Source: Pedobacter panaciterrae
GTDB lineage: Bacteria > Bacteroidota > Bacteroidia > Sphingobacteriales > Sphingobacteriaceae
Direction of reading: 5' to 3'
DNA length: 64,000 nucleotides
Assembly: GCF_013204795.1 (NCBI RefSeq)
Contig: NZ_JABMKW010000020.1
Span: forward strand, 930,001-994,000
Shown here: positions 55,859 through 64,000 of the stretch, piece by piece
Layout of the letters: the number at the start of each line of letters is the position of its first letter
Numbering within the stretch: position 1 is the first letter of the stretch
The notes under the pieces: model-generated
What the model was told of the DNA's origin: nothing
What the model saw: only the letters and a program-made list of their open reading frames with translations
The model's database searches: none
Program-made: the position numbers and the translations under genes

Positions 55859-56399
55859 TAAAATACGCTTTTATATCTATTAATAACTGGTAGATCGATA
55901 AGATACAATTAAATTCAAAACAATAAGCTATCCAAAACAAGTCTGTTTTCCACGATTGTTTTTAATATCCATTAAAGATAACCTAAACTAAGTAATACCG
56001 CAACTCTTTCTAATAGATAAAGCTTTCACAATTAACAACTTAAATTAGACCCGACAATAATTCATTGCCGCGTTTAATTAATGATATAAGTTCAAGGAAA
56101 GTTGAATTTAGGAGAAAGAAATAATAAAAATTGGGGAAAATTTTCCACACAAAACACATATTATTACTGCTCCAAACTATCAAATCAAGTGCTAAATGCT
56201 TTTAAGCGTAGAAAAAAAATAAAAAAACTTTCTTTCTCAATAAAAAAAACTATTTTTATTGAGAAAAACATTCCCCATTACAAATATTACGCCACTTATT
56301 ATAGGATAGGGATTTATAATTAGACAGTGTCGCAATGGTAAATGTTATTTGTTTAGAACGAAAATCAACAGTAATTAAAAATTATTTTACATGTAAATT
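55859..56399. other. AT-rich divergent intergenic region
   Basis: This 541-bp spacer separates the minus-strand glycosyltransferase from the plus-strand beta-helix lipoprotein. It is strongly AT-rich, has only a low-complexity Lys/Asn/Tyr ORF that I do not accept, and contains a perfect 12-bp palindrome GGAAAATTTTCC (56135-56146) and a 14-bp hairpin listed separately. Promoters for both directions should lie here, but no full consensus was found. Confidence 0.6.
56233..56266 (-). terminator. Minus-strand terminator-like hairpin
   Basis: Positions 56233-56246 and 56253-56266 form a perfect 14-bp stem with a 6-base loop. Read on the minus strand, two long T-runs follow (56229-56212). It is AT-rich, so of moderate strength. 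It lies in the leader region of the minus-strand glycosyltransferase and could attenuate or stop transcripts coming antisense through the beta-helix gene. Confidence 0.5.
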
Positions 56400-57827
56400 A
56401 TGACAGTGAAAACAAGGAGTTACCTATTCTTATTTACAATTATCATTTTATTAGCCTGTAAAAAAAGTACAATTCCTGTAGAGGAAGTTCCACTCCCCAA
56501 AACCGAAAAACCTGTCCCTCCACCAAAGGATACGGTTGCTGCCCCCGAAAATGCAACTGTCTTAAATTTAGGAACCGGCTCAGGTAATCTATCTATCGAT
56601 GGAAAAACACTGGGAATAACATCAAATACTATAATAAAAATAAAAGGTGGTTCATATAATGGTATACAAATAAGTAATATCAATGGTACTAATAAACCTG
56701 TAATAGTTCAAAACGACGGACTTGTTCAACTAATTGGAAACAAACAAATAAAACTCTCCAATTTAAACAACGTTACTATAAGTGGAAATGGAACCCCCGG
56801 AATTTCAAGAGGATTTCTCTTTAAAGACAGAACTGTAGATGGAGCCCCATTCCAATTAACAGATAACATCAACAACTTCACAATACAAAATGTATCATTT
56901 CAAAATCTTGTGACCTATGGTTGTATTCAATATACCCCGCAAAACATCTACAATGGGTCAGAAAGTTCTTATAGCAAAAATTTAAAATTCCTGAACATTG
57001 ATTGCGACAACACAGGTACCTTAATCAGGTTTAGAGGATCTGCTCAAGACAATATCATAAAGGGGCTGATAAAGGATATTGAAATTGCTTATGTTACATT
57101 TAAAAACTCCACAAAAGTAGGAAGTGCGGTGGTATTAGAGAGCGTAGATTCCTATAATATTCACCATAATGTTATAAAAGACATCAATCAGGAGAGCAGC
57201 AATCATAACGGAATTTTCTATCTGATTGGTAATGGTAAATTTTATAATAATTACGTAAAAGATCACCAGGGAAATGCAATAAGAGCGTGGTGCTTTAGCT
57301 TAGGAGATAGTCCTAAAGAGGTTTTAATTTTTAATAATATTGTTGCCAATTCAAGAGAGTATAGTGCCTTTGAACTCCAAACGTTCAAAAGAAACATTAT
57401 GCCGGGAAAAACAACATATGTAAATGCGAAAGTCTTTAATAATACATGTGGAAATTTACTGCCAAAATCAGGTACCTTCCCTGCTCAGATTTTAGACTTG
57501 TATACACAGGAAGGTGGAAAATGCGAAGTTTTTAATAACCTCGGATATCAATTCCCTTTGGTTGGCCAATATAACACAAACCCAATTTGGAACCAGCTGG
57601 GTAACACAAAACCTTCCTCTTATTCCAACAAATATTTCAAAACCTATGCGGATGCCGGAATAACAGATAACGTAAAATTCAGTTTAGCTTCCAATTCAGC
57701 AACCAAAAGTTCAGGAGGAGCAATTTCGCTGCAAAATTTCGATCCTTCTTTAATCAAACTAATAAGCGTAGACTATTACGGTAAAGCCAGATCAACAAGC
57801 AATCCTTCAATTGGGGCAGTAGAATAA
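56400..57827 (+). CDS. Lipoprotein with right-handed beta-helix (pectate-lyase-like) fold
   Basis: This 475-residue protein has a lipoprotein signal peptide (IIILLAC, C20), a Pro/Lys/Glu-rich linker (about 25-50), and a parallel beta-helix. Repeated strand turns include NNVTISGNGTPG, NFTIQNVSFQNL, YNIHHNVIKDIN and GKFYNNYVKDHQGNAIRAW. Such proteins are often polysaccharide lyases or epimerases, but no catalytic residue set is recognised. It is the only plus-strand gene inside the polysaccharide cluster and so has its own transcript. Confidence 0.8.
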   Translation: MTVKTRSYLFLFTIIILLACKKSTIPVEEVPLPKTEKPVPPPKDTVAAPENATVLNLGTGSGNLSIDGKTLGITSNTIIKIKGGSYNGIQISNINGTNKPVIVQNDGLVQLIGNKQIKLSNLNNVTISGNGTPGISRGFLFKDRTVDGAPFQLTDNINNFTIQNVSFQNLVTYGCIQYTPQNIYNGSESSYSKNLKFLNIDCDNTGTLIRFRGSAQDNIIKGLIKDIEIAYVTFKNSTKVGSAVVLESVDSYNIHHNVIKDINQESSNHNGIFYLIGNGKFYNNYVKDHQGNAIRAWCFSLGDSPKEVLIFNNIVANSREYSAFELQTFKRNIMPGKTTYVNAKVFNNTCGNLLPKSGTFPAQILDLYTQEGGKCEVFNNLGYQFPLVGQYNTNPIWNQLGNTKPSSYSNKYFKTYADAGITDNVKFSLASNSATKSSGGAISLQNFDPSLIKLISVDYYGKARSTSNPSIGAVE

Positions 57828-57836
57828 AAGATTTTC

Positions 57837-59198
57837 TTATTTAAGTTGATATTTCTTACCAAAAAACTTTGAGTAATATCTTTTTAACAATAAAACTATC
57901 TCTCTATACCCGTTTATAAACATATCAAAGAAAGTAAATTTTTGATAATAATAATTTAAGGCAAAATAACCTACTATAAGTCCTGTAAGTGTAGAAAAAA
58001 CAGAAGCTGCAGCAACTACATAAACATTTCCTGTAATCACTATTGCAAGCCAATCGGTTAAAACTGTTACAAACAGCATAAGTATAATCTTCAGTAAATT
58101 AACCTTAGGCATATGAATTACATCTAATGTAACAGCAAAAAAACGTTCAGCTGGATAAAGAAATGCGATAACCATAAATATCCTCAATATATTTGGTGCC
58201 TCGGTTGCAACATACTTAGGCCCACTAAATATCAATATGGCTACATCTGCAAAAATGATGACCAACACACTAACCGACATCAGTGCTACCGTTATCATTC
58301 CAATGTACTTTTTCATCACAAGAATAACCTTCGCCTTTTCATTTGAATTAAAGCAAGCCGATAAGGTTGGCATAGCTGTATAAACAAAGCTTCTTAAAGG
58401 AATCTCAATAATCTGCACCAATTTAGTTCCTGCATTATATACCGCCAGAACCGATGGACCAAGAAAAAATTTGATGATAAACGAGTCAACAGAACCTAAC
58501 AGATTTGCACTCAGGTTTGTTCCCACGCTGTATTTCCCAAAATTATAGATTTCGGATATAGCGGATCTGGTTTTATATTTCAACATGCTTATATCGGTCC
58601 ATCTAAAAAACAAAGCTATTGAGCTCGACACAAAATTTGCAGACAAATAGCAATACAAAACCGTGTGTATGGTAATTCCTTTTAAATTCAGAAGAATCAA
58701 CAACAAGAAGCAACCTTGATTAGCAAAGTTTAAAAATAATAAGCGGTCATATCTTTGTTTTCCCTGCAAAATGCAATTTGAAACAAAAAATGGTAGTGAT
58801 AAGATGTAATTAATACTAAAGAATTGGAGAAAAAGCTTAAAGCTAGGATCCGCGATATAACCCGAAGCAAAATAAGCAGGAACATTCAGTATCGCAAAAA
58901 ACAGCGTTATCATAATCGCGATAAACCACGTTGAACCTATTATTTCCTTTTTCCTGTCCTCAGTTGATCCCGAAAAGAACTTTACAAAAGCGGTAGATAA
59001 AAAGCCAGACCTAAAGGTATCCACTAATAACAAAATCGTTAAAAAGAAACCCCAATTACCCATATCTTCCCTTGTTAAATGTCTAAAAAGAATAGACAGG
59101 GTAACAACCCCAATTACAGCGTTTATGCCGTTGCTGGTCAGAGATAAGATATGTTTACTTTTAGCTAAACTTAATAAGAAGGCAATCTTCGATTTCAT
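57837..59198 (-). CDS. Polysaccharide flippase/translocase, MOP superfamily
   Basis: This is a 453-residue membrane protein with about 12 helices (SNGINAVIGVVTLSILFRHL, GSVDSFIIKFFLGPSVLAVY). It belongs to the polysaccharide biosynthesis protein group related to Wzx and oligosaccharide flippases. It is distinct from the 504-residue flippase in the same cluster, which suggests two glycans or two export steps. The stop lies only 9 bp from that of the convergent beta-helix gene. Confidence 0.83.
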   Translation of the reverse strand: MKSKIAFLLSLAKSKHILSLTSNGINAVIGVVTLSILFRHLTREDMGNWGFFLTILLLVDTFRSGFLSTAFVKFFSGSTEDRKKEIIGSTWFIAIMITLFFAILNVPAYFASGYIADPSFKLFLQFFSINYILSLPFFVSNCILQGKQRYDRLLFLNFANQGCFLLLILLNLKGITIHTVLYCYLSANFVSSSIALFFRWTDISMLKYKTRSAISEIYNFGKYSVGTNLSANLLGSVDSFIIKFFLGPSVLAVYNAGTKLVQIIEIPLRSFVYTAMPTLSACFNSNEKAKVILVMKKYIGMITVALMSVSVLVIIFADVAILIFSGPKYVATEAPNILRIFMVIAFLYPAERFFAVTLDVIHMPKVNLLKIILMLFVTVLTDWLAIVITGNVYVVAAASVFSTLTGLIVGYFALNYYYQKFTFFDMFINGYREIVLLLKRYYSKFFGKKYQLK

Positions 59199-59227
59199 TG
59201 TATTGATCTACTTTAGTAAGCTAAAAT

Positions 59228-60919
59228 TTAAATATTCCCCTTTTTCATTTCACTAACAGCATAATCACATGCACGGGCAGTTAACGCCATATAAGTCAAT
59301 GAAGGATTTTGGCATGCAGATGAAGTCATACAACTTCCATCTGTAACAAACACATTTCTTACAGCATGTATTTGGTTATGTTTATTTAATACAGATGTTT
59401 TAGGATCATTACCCATTCTGGCAGTTCCCATTTCATGCACTGTCGCTCCACCTGGTGTGTTATAAGAGAAAGTATTAACATCTTTAAATCCAGCCTTTTC
59501 AAGCATAATCGCTCCTGTATTCTGAATGTCTTTCATCATCAGGTGCTCATTTTCTCTAAATGAGAAATCTATCTCAATCAATGGTAATCCCCATTTATCT
59601 TTCTTATTCTCCGAAAGCACTATTTTGTTGTCAAAATACGGAAGGCATTCACCCCATCCCCCCATCCATACAGACCATGAGCCTGGTTTAGTTAATTGAT
59701 CTTTAAATGTGGCTCCAAACCCCTTTAAATTGTTTTTTTTCTCCTGCCATCCCTCTCTTTCGCCTCTTCCCTGAAAATTGTATCCTCTTAAAAAGTCTAC
59801 TTTTTCTCCCTTTCCTATATTCCTAAATCTTGGGATAAGAAAACCACAGGGTCTCCTCCCCTTGTAATATTCATCTTTAAAGCCCTCATGTGTTCCCGAG
59901 GCACCTGAAGAAGAGTGATGATCCATCAAGTTATGCCCCAATTGCTCACTATCATTACCAATTCCATTTGGAAATCTCGATGATTTAGAATTTAATAGAA
60001 TCGAAGTGGTATTAATTGTCGAAGCATTAACAAAAATAATCCTCGCATTAAATTCAAACTCCTCACGTGTGTTCAAATCTATTATCCTTACCCCTGTGGC
60101 CTTTTGAAGTTTTTCATCATAAATAATTTCCTTAACAACTGAAAAAGGCCTGATTGTCAAATTTCCTGTTGCAGCTGCTGCTGGTATTGTAGCGCTATTA
60201 CTGCTAAAATATCCGCCATAAGGGCATCCCCTGGTGCATAAATTTCTATTCTGGCAAGGTCCTCTATCAGTCAGTCCCCTTGTTAAATTTGCAACACGGG
60301 CAATAGTTAGCAACCTATGCTCCTCATTCTTTTTTATAGATGCAGCAAGATGTTTTTCTATACAATTAAGCTCCATCGGAGGCTGATAGCAACCATCAGG
60401 TAAATACGGAAGGTTTTCATGCTTACCACTAACACCAATAAACCTTTCCACATAGTCATACCACCCAGAAACATCTTTATATCTTATTGGCCAATCGATG
60501 GAAACACCATCTTTAATATTTGCTTCAAAATCAAGATCACTTAACCGATAACATTGTCTTCCCCAGATTAGAGATTTACCGCCAACCTGATAACCTCTTA
60601 TCCAATTAAATGGTTTATGCTGAATATAAGGATGCTCCTTATCGCTCACATAAAACATCCGGTCACTTTCGTCAGATGTTCCACTTCGTATCGGATTCTC
60701 TGTTGACTCCTTATTTGTATTATTTAATCTATATTCAAAATCCCATGGATTCAAATTGGCAGTTGGATAATCTTTAATATGACGTACATCTCTTCCTCGT
60801 TCCAGCATGAGTGTTTTAAGACCCTTCTCACACAATTCCTTAGCTGCCCACCCACCGGTAATTCCTGATCCGATTACTATGGCATCATAAGAAACAGACT
60901 TTTCAAAAGTGTTTACCAT
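59228..60919 (-). CDS. GMC-family FAD oxidoreductase
   Basis: This 563-residue flavoprotein has the FAD Rossmann motif IVIGSGITGGWAAKEL (residues 15-30) with LMLERG. A cysteine-rich segment CQNRNLCTRGCPYGGY is typical of gluconate/sugar dehydrogenase large subunits. The C-terminal half has TVHEMGTARMG and TDGSCMTSSACQNPSLTYM. Members oxidise sugars or sugar acids. It pairs with the next gene (7 bp away), a subunit-3 homologue. Its presence among glycosyltransferase genes suggests oxidation of a sugar or glycan building block. Confidence 0.87.
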   Translation of the reverse strand: MVNTFEKSVSYDAIVIGSGITGGWAAKELCEKGLKTLMLERGRDVRHIKDYPTANLNPWDFEYRLNNTNKESTENPIRSGTSDESDRMFYVSDKEHPYIQHKPFNWIRGYQVGGKSLIWGRQCYRLSDLDFEANIKDGVSIDWPIRYKDVSGWYDYVERFIGVSGKHENLPYLPDGCYQPPMELNCIEKHLAASIKKNEEHRLLTIARVANLTRGLTDRGPCQNRNLCTRGCPYGGYFSSNSATIPAAAATGNLTIRPFSVVKEIIYDEKLQKATGVRIIDLNTREEFEFNARIIFVNASTINTTSILLNSKSSRFPNGIGNDSEQLGHNLMDHHSSSGASGTHEGFKDEYYKGRRPCGFLIPRFRNIGKGEKVDFLRGYNFQGRGEREGWQEKKNNLKGFGATFKDQLTKPGSWSVWMGGWGECLPYFDNKIVLSENKKDKWGLPLIEIDFSFRENEHLMMKDIQNTGAIMLEKAGFKDVNTFSYNTPGGATVHEMGTARMGNDPKTSVLNKHNQIHAVRNVFVTDGSCMTSSACQNPSLTYMALTARACDYAVSEMKKGNI

Positions 60920-60926
60920 TTATAAA

Positions 60927-61499
60927 TTATTTTGTTGCCCAAGATTTTTGTTTATCCCCAATTGTAATACATGCCTCAAAAGTTGAGGGTAAATAGTCAT
61001 ATGATAATCCTTTGGTAGCGCCCAGCTCCGAAGTACAATAGCCAGTCACCGTGTAAGACTTAAACATATGAAAGAAATTGTCTCCCAATATTTTCTGTTT
61101 TAGTTTACGAATCAGGTAATGTGATTCTTCTAAATTCTCAAAATGAGTTAGTACAGCTTCCCGTTCTTTCACAGTACATGCTACATACGTCTTATTGTAA
61201 TTCTCTTCGGTATACGTTTCTAAATCAGCTAATCCTTTTATAAAGTTATTTTGGGATTTTGTTGCTGTACAATCTCTTACCATCTTAATAATAAAATCTT
61301 CAACCTTTGCTATTTTAGCCCCGGGGGTATCCGTAGTTGGTATAATAGTCTCAGCTATTTCTGCTATAAGCGATTTTTTACTCGTTAGATATAAAAGATC
61401 TGGTTTCTTATAAATATTCCAATACTTCCAAAAACCGGCTCCACTTACAGCAATTGCTGAAATTCCTAATATCCTATATATGACCTGTCTCCGATTCAT
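60927..61499 (-). CDS. Gluconate 2-dehydrogenase subunit 3 family protein
   Basis: This 190-residue protein starts MNRRQVIYRILGISAIAVSG, a twin-arginine-like signal followed by a hydrophobic segment. The core has LIAEIAETIIPTTDTPGAKI, the hallmark of the gluconate_2-dh3 family, and later SELGATKGLSYDYLPSTFEA. It is the small accessory (gamma) subunit that accompanies a GMC flavoprotein; together they would be exported by Tat. No cytochrome c subunit is visible, so the electron acceptor is unknown. Confidence 0.85.
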   Translation of the reverse strand: MNRRQVIYRILGISAIAVSGAGFWKYWNIYKKPDLLYLTSKKSLIAEIAETIIPTTDTPGAKIAKVEDFIIKMVRDCTATKSQNNFIKGLADLETYTEENYNKTYVACTVKEREAVLTHFENLEESHYLIRKLKQKILGDNFFHMFKSYTVTGYCTSELGATKGLSYDYLPSTFEACITIGDKQKSWATK

Positions 61500-61518
61500 A
61501 GCATTCTTTTATTACAAG

Positions 61519-62658
61519 CTAAAGGATAAATGAATTATAAATAGAGAGCAATTGCTCCGCTGCAGATTTCCATGTAAAGCTCGCAGCTCTTTTCAATCCC
61601 AATTCCCTCATTTCCGACCGTAAAGCAGTATCGGCAAAAAAACGAATCATTGCGTCTTTTATCTCATTATGATCAAAAGGGTTTACGAACAATGCTGCAT
61701 TCGAAGCGACCTCTGGCATAGACGAAGTATTTGAAGTAATAACCGGTACCCCGCAAGCCATAGCTTCTAAAATAGGCAGTCCAAAACTTTCACGCAAAGA
61801 CGGATATAAAAATAGGCTGGAGCAATTATAAAGCAGAGGCATCTCGTCAGACGGAATGTATCCCGGAAAAATAAAGTGCTCAATAAATTGTTCTTTACCC
61901 AATTCCTTCAGGGTATCTTCAACTAATTTCTTATCGTAATCTAAAATAACCAGAGGTAAGCCCTCGCTTATAGCAGAACGGTATTCAGTATATGCCTTAA
62001 TTACATTTAAAGTGTTTTTTTTAGGGGCAGTATTCCCTAAAAAGAGGATAAATTCTTCTGGTAACCGATTAGCATTTCTAAAAGCAAGGAGCTTTTCTTT
62101 AGAATAGGCCGCATTAAATTTAGGATTCACAGCATTATAGATCACTTTAACCTTATCCTCCGGCAATTTCAGTTTGTTCAGAATCACCTCCTTCTCAAAA
62201 TTCGAAACGGTGATGATCAACTTACTCTTATCAACAATTTTAGGTACTATAAACCTTCTGTACAGATTACCAAAATTTTGGTATGAAGTCCCCTTAAAGT
62301 CCGTTTTCTCAAGATAAATAATATCGTGTAAAGTAAGCATTAATGGAACCGAAAGGCTAAGCGCAGAAGTATTGCATGTTGAATGAAGAAAATCCAGGTT
62401 GTCTTTCTTTACAGCATTTGGTAAAGCAAATTGCTCCCATGTTGGGTACGAACTTGAAGAAAGCGTCCTGATTTTAAAATTGTCCTGCTCTTTAACGCAG
62501 GTATTATCTACATCGTTTCTTGCATATAGAATATATTCATTGTACTTATCTAACTTCTGGATTTCATTTATCAGTTCTAATGCAACAACCTCCATCCCGT
62601 GTTTTTTCGCTCTGAAAATACGTTGAACTTCTATTCCAATACGCAACTTCTTTTTCAT
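61519..62658 (-). CDS. Glycosyltransferase, GT4 family
   Basis: This is a 379-residue retaining GT-B enzyme. The N-terminal region has RIGIEVQRIFRAKKHGMEVV and LMLTLHDIIYLEKTDF. The C-terminal nucleotide-sugar domain has ILFLGNTAPKKNTLNVIKAY, FPGYIPSDEMPLLYNCSSLF and the EX7E motif SLRESFGLPILEAMACGVPV. It probably adds a sugar to the lipid-linked repeat unit. It starts 23 bp after the GT2 gene. Confidence 0.92.
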   Translation of the reverse strand: MKKKLRIGIEVQRIFRAKKHGMEVVALELINEIQKLDKYNEYILYARNDVDNTCVKEQDNFKIRTLSSSSYPTWEQFALPNAVKKDNLDFLHSTCNTSALSLSVPLMLTLHDIIYLEKTDFKGTSYQNFGNLYRRFIVPKIVDKSKLIITVSNFEKEVILNKLKLPEDKVKVIYNAVNPKFNAAYSKEKLLAFRNANRLPEEFILFLGNTAPKKNTLNVIKAYTEYRSAISEGLPLVILDYDKKLVEDTLKELGKEQFIEHFIFPGYIPSDEMPLLYNCSSLFLYPSLRESFGLPILEAMACGVPVITSNTSSMPEVASNAALFVNPFDHNEIKDAMIRFFADTALRSEMRELGLKRAASFTWKSAAEQLLSIYNSFIL

Positions 62659-62681
62659 CTATCGATTCTTTACTTTATAGT

Positions 62682-63854
62682 CTATTTCTTTATCTCTTCT
62701 TTATAATAGTGTTCTGTAGCTACCGAAATTTTATTGGCTTTTCGAACTTTCAAAAGTGCTAAAACCTGATAATACATAAATTTGTGCACGTTTTTTAAAG
62801 AACTATAGATTCTTTTATCCGCCTTGAAATATTTCAGCGCCGAAAACACAGAAACAATAAATACGATTGCTCCAAGTATCCAATAAATTGAGAATAGCGG
62901 GATAAAAAACAAGTCCAGCACAAAAAAAGTAGCTGAGAGAATGAGCAATATAAATAGTGGCGGTCTAAGCAGCATAAGGCTAAACAACCCCTGATTCAGA
63001 TTAAAATTCACAATAGATTTACCAAATAGATTCAGGCCGAGAAAAAAATACTTAAACCAGGTATTCAGCCATCTTGATCGCTGATTTACCAACTGACCGG
63101 TTTTACTTGTTTTTTCGTCATACACAATCGCCTTCTCAGCAAATGCTATTTTGTAACCCCTATTTAAAATTTCATATTGCAATATTTTATCAAAACCTGC
63201 ACCGGTAATTAGCGTATGTTCCAGGCAATCTCTGTAAACAGTTGTCGTAAAAGCCATCCCAGATCCAGAAAGCGCTGCAGATGATCCAGCTTCAAATAAA
63301 AGTTTTCGATCAATCAGCCTGTAAAATATATCTCCTGCCTCATCAAGGCACGCATATGGGGTATTTAAATTTTTAGCTGCCCTTACCCCTTGAACTGAGG
63401 TATAACCCGCTGAAAAGAACTTGTTCAATTCAATAAAATATTCGGGATGAACTAAGTTGTCACTATCAATTATGGTTATTATTTCATGATCTCTTTGAAA
63501 CCTGTCTATTGCATAAAAATGGGATTTGGTATTACTGGCCAATACTTCTTCCGGTTTCAAAACAACAACCTTATTGTCTGTAAAATTCAAATGACTAACA
63601 TCACAGTTATCTGCCACAACATAAATAATGTAATTGGTATAATTCGCCTTCAAAATAGAATCTACCACCATTGGAATTAAAGTGGTCTGCTGGTATGCGG
63701 TAACAATAACAGCATAATCAAAATCGGTTCCGGTTAACTTATTAGTTATGCTTTGCTTATTAAAAAACTTAAAAAAACACAAAATTAAGGGGGTAAATAA
63801 ATGTATCCCAATTAGAACTTGAATAACAATAAAGAGAGTATAAATTATATCCAT
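62682..63854 (-). CDS. Membrane glycosyltransferase, GT2 family
   Basis: This 390-residue protein has an N-terminal membrane helix, a GT-A domain (FDYAVIVTAYQQTTLIPMVV; IITIIDSDNLVHPEY; QXXRW-type QRSRWLNTWFKYFF) and two to three C-terminal helices, the plan of processive hexosyltransferases. Its start codon overlaps the stop of the upstream gene by one base (TAATG), so the two are coupled. Confidence 0.87.
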   Translation of the reverse strand: MDIIYTLFIVIQVLIGIHLFTPLILCFFKFFNKQSITNKLTGTDFDYAVIVTAYQQTTLIPMVVDSILKANYTNYIIYVVADNCDVSHLNFTDNKVVVLKPEEVLASNTKSHFYAIDRFQRDHEIITIIDSDNLVHPEYFIELNKFFSAGYTSVQGVRAAKNLNTPYACLDEAGDIFYRLIDRKLLFEAGSSAALSGSGMAFTTTVYRDCLEHTLITGAGFDKILQYEILNRGYKIAFAEKAIVYDEKTSKTGQLVNQRSRWLNTWFKYFFLGLNLFGKSIVNFNLNQGLFSLMLLRPPLFILLILSATFFVLDLFFIPLFSIYWILGAIVFIVSVFSALKYFKADKRIYSSLKNVHKFMYYQVLALLKVRKANKISVATEHYYKEEIKK

Positions 63855-64000
63855 TAAGATTCTTTTGTTTTTAAAGATTTAAAAATAGCTTTATAGATTT
63901 CATTGGCACAATTTTCCCAACTATGACTTGAGGCAAAAGCTCTTCTCGCCACCTGCAACTCTTCAGTATTTTCGTCGATAGCTCTTTGTATAAGCAGCGC
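63854..64000 (-). CDS. Partial glycosyltransferase (C-terminal 48 residues)
   Basis: The gene runs off the right end of the window. The visible C-terminus (ending SWENCANEIYKAIFKSLKTKES) has the W-E/D-x-C/A-A-x-x-I-Y pattern common at the end of GT4 glycosyltransferases. The stop overlaps the start of the next gene (TAATG). Assignment beyond glycosyltransferase is not possible from so little sequence. Confidence 0.55.
   Translation of the reverse strand, partial: ALLIQRAIDENTEELQVARRAFASSHSWENCANEIYKAIFKSLKTKES

Noticed and set aside
56102..56323. 73-residue ORF in the spacer before the beta-helix gene
   Set aside because: Composition is only Lys/Asn/Tyr/Ile from AT-rich DNA, it runs through the 14-bp hairpin and shows no family resemblance.
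1..64000. tRNA, rRNA, CRISPR array, insertion sequence or prophage
   Set aside because: No cloverleaf with a GGTTCGA-type arm, no regularly spaced direct repeats with unique spacers, and no transposase, integrase or phage structural gene was seen while reading the window.

Overview
The window looks like chromosomal DNA of a Bacteroidota bacterium, most likely a Sphingobacteriaceae member such as Pedobacter. The reasons are the low G+C, several TAnnTTTG promoter elements in front of genes, an OmpA protein with TPR and PD40 repeats, an S46 dipeptidyl-peptidase, DUF3667 and DUF3347 proteins, the divergent recQ/kdsD pair, and long perfect palindromes between genes. The genus is inferred from gene content, not from a database search.

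Positions 1-36300 are mainly housekeeping. In order they hold the end of lepA, folD flanked by two long palindromes, a Rieske protein, queE, the OmpA-family protein, kdsA-recQ facing kdsD-manC (Kdo and GDP-mannose supply), an Hsp70-like protein, rlmB facing dnaB, chrA with a TPR gene, etfBA with a DUF151/UVR nuclease and a nucleoside permease, a DUF3667 membrane protein, gltA, a DUF3347 lipoprotein, a small outer-membrane-type protein, and a DUF1801/GNAT-like/miaA operon. These are followed by a minus-strand run kynU-bestrophin-HDAC-topB-MBL, the msrC/AAG pair, a DPP11-like S46 peptidase and two small proteins.

Positions 36300-48424 hold the most distinctive content. A 61-residue basic protein has a long leader and a good promoter. 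After its terminator comes a G+C-rich spacer that can fold (a 10-bp long-range stem enclosing local hairpins) and carries five 11-bp-periodic repeats. Then follows a compact three-gene biosynthetic operon: a hybrid NRPS-PKS (A-PCP-KS-AT-ACP-aminotransferase), an NRPS (C-A-PCP-TE) whose specificity code matches aspartate, and a Sfp-type phosphopantetheinyl transferase. By colinearity the product is an amino acid extended by one malonate, aminated at the beta-keto carbon, joined to aspartate and released by the thioesterase. That is a 3,4-diamino-acyl-Asp type molecule that I do not recognise as described.

Positions 48433-64000 are part of a surface-polysaccharide cluster, nearly all on the minus strand. 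It has six glycosyltransferases (one cut by the window end), two MOP-type flippases, a phosphoribosyltransferase-HAD fusion, a lipoprotein clan GH-A glycosidase, and a GMC oxidoreductase with a gluconate-dehydrogenase-subunit-3 partner. One plus-strand beta-helix lipoprotein interrupts it. I saw no tRNA, rRNA, CRISPR array, transposase or phage gene.
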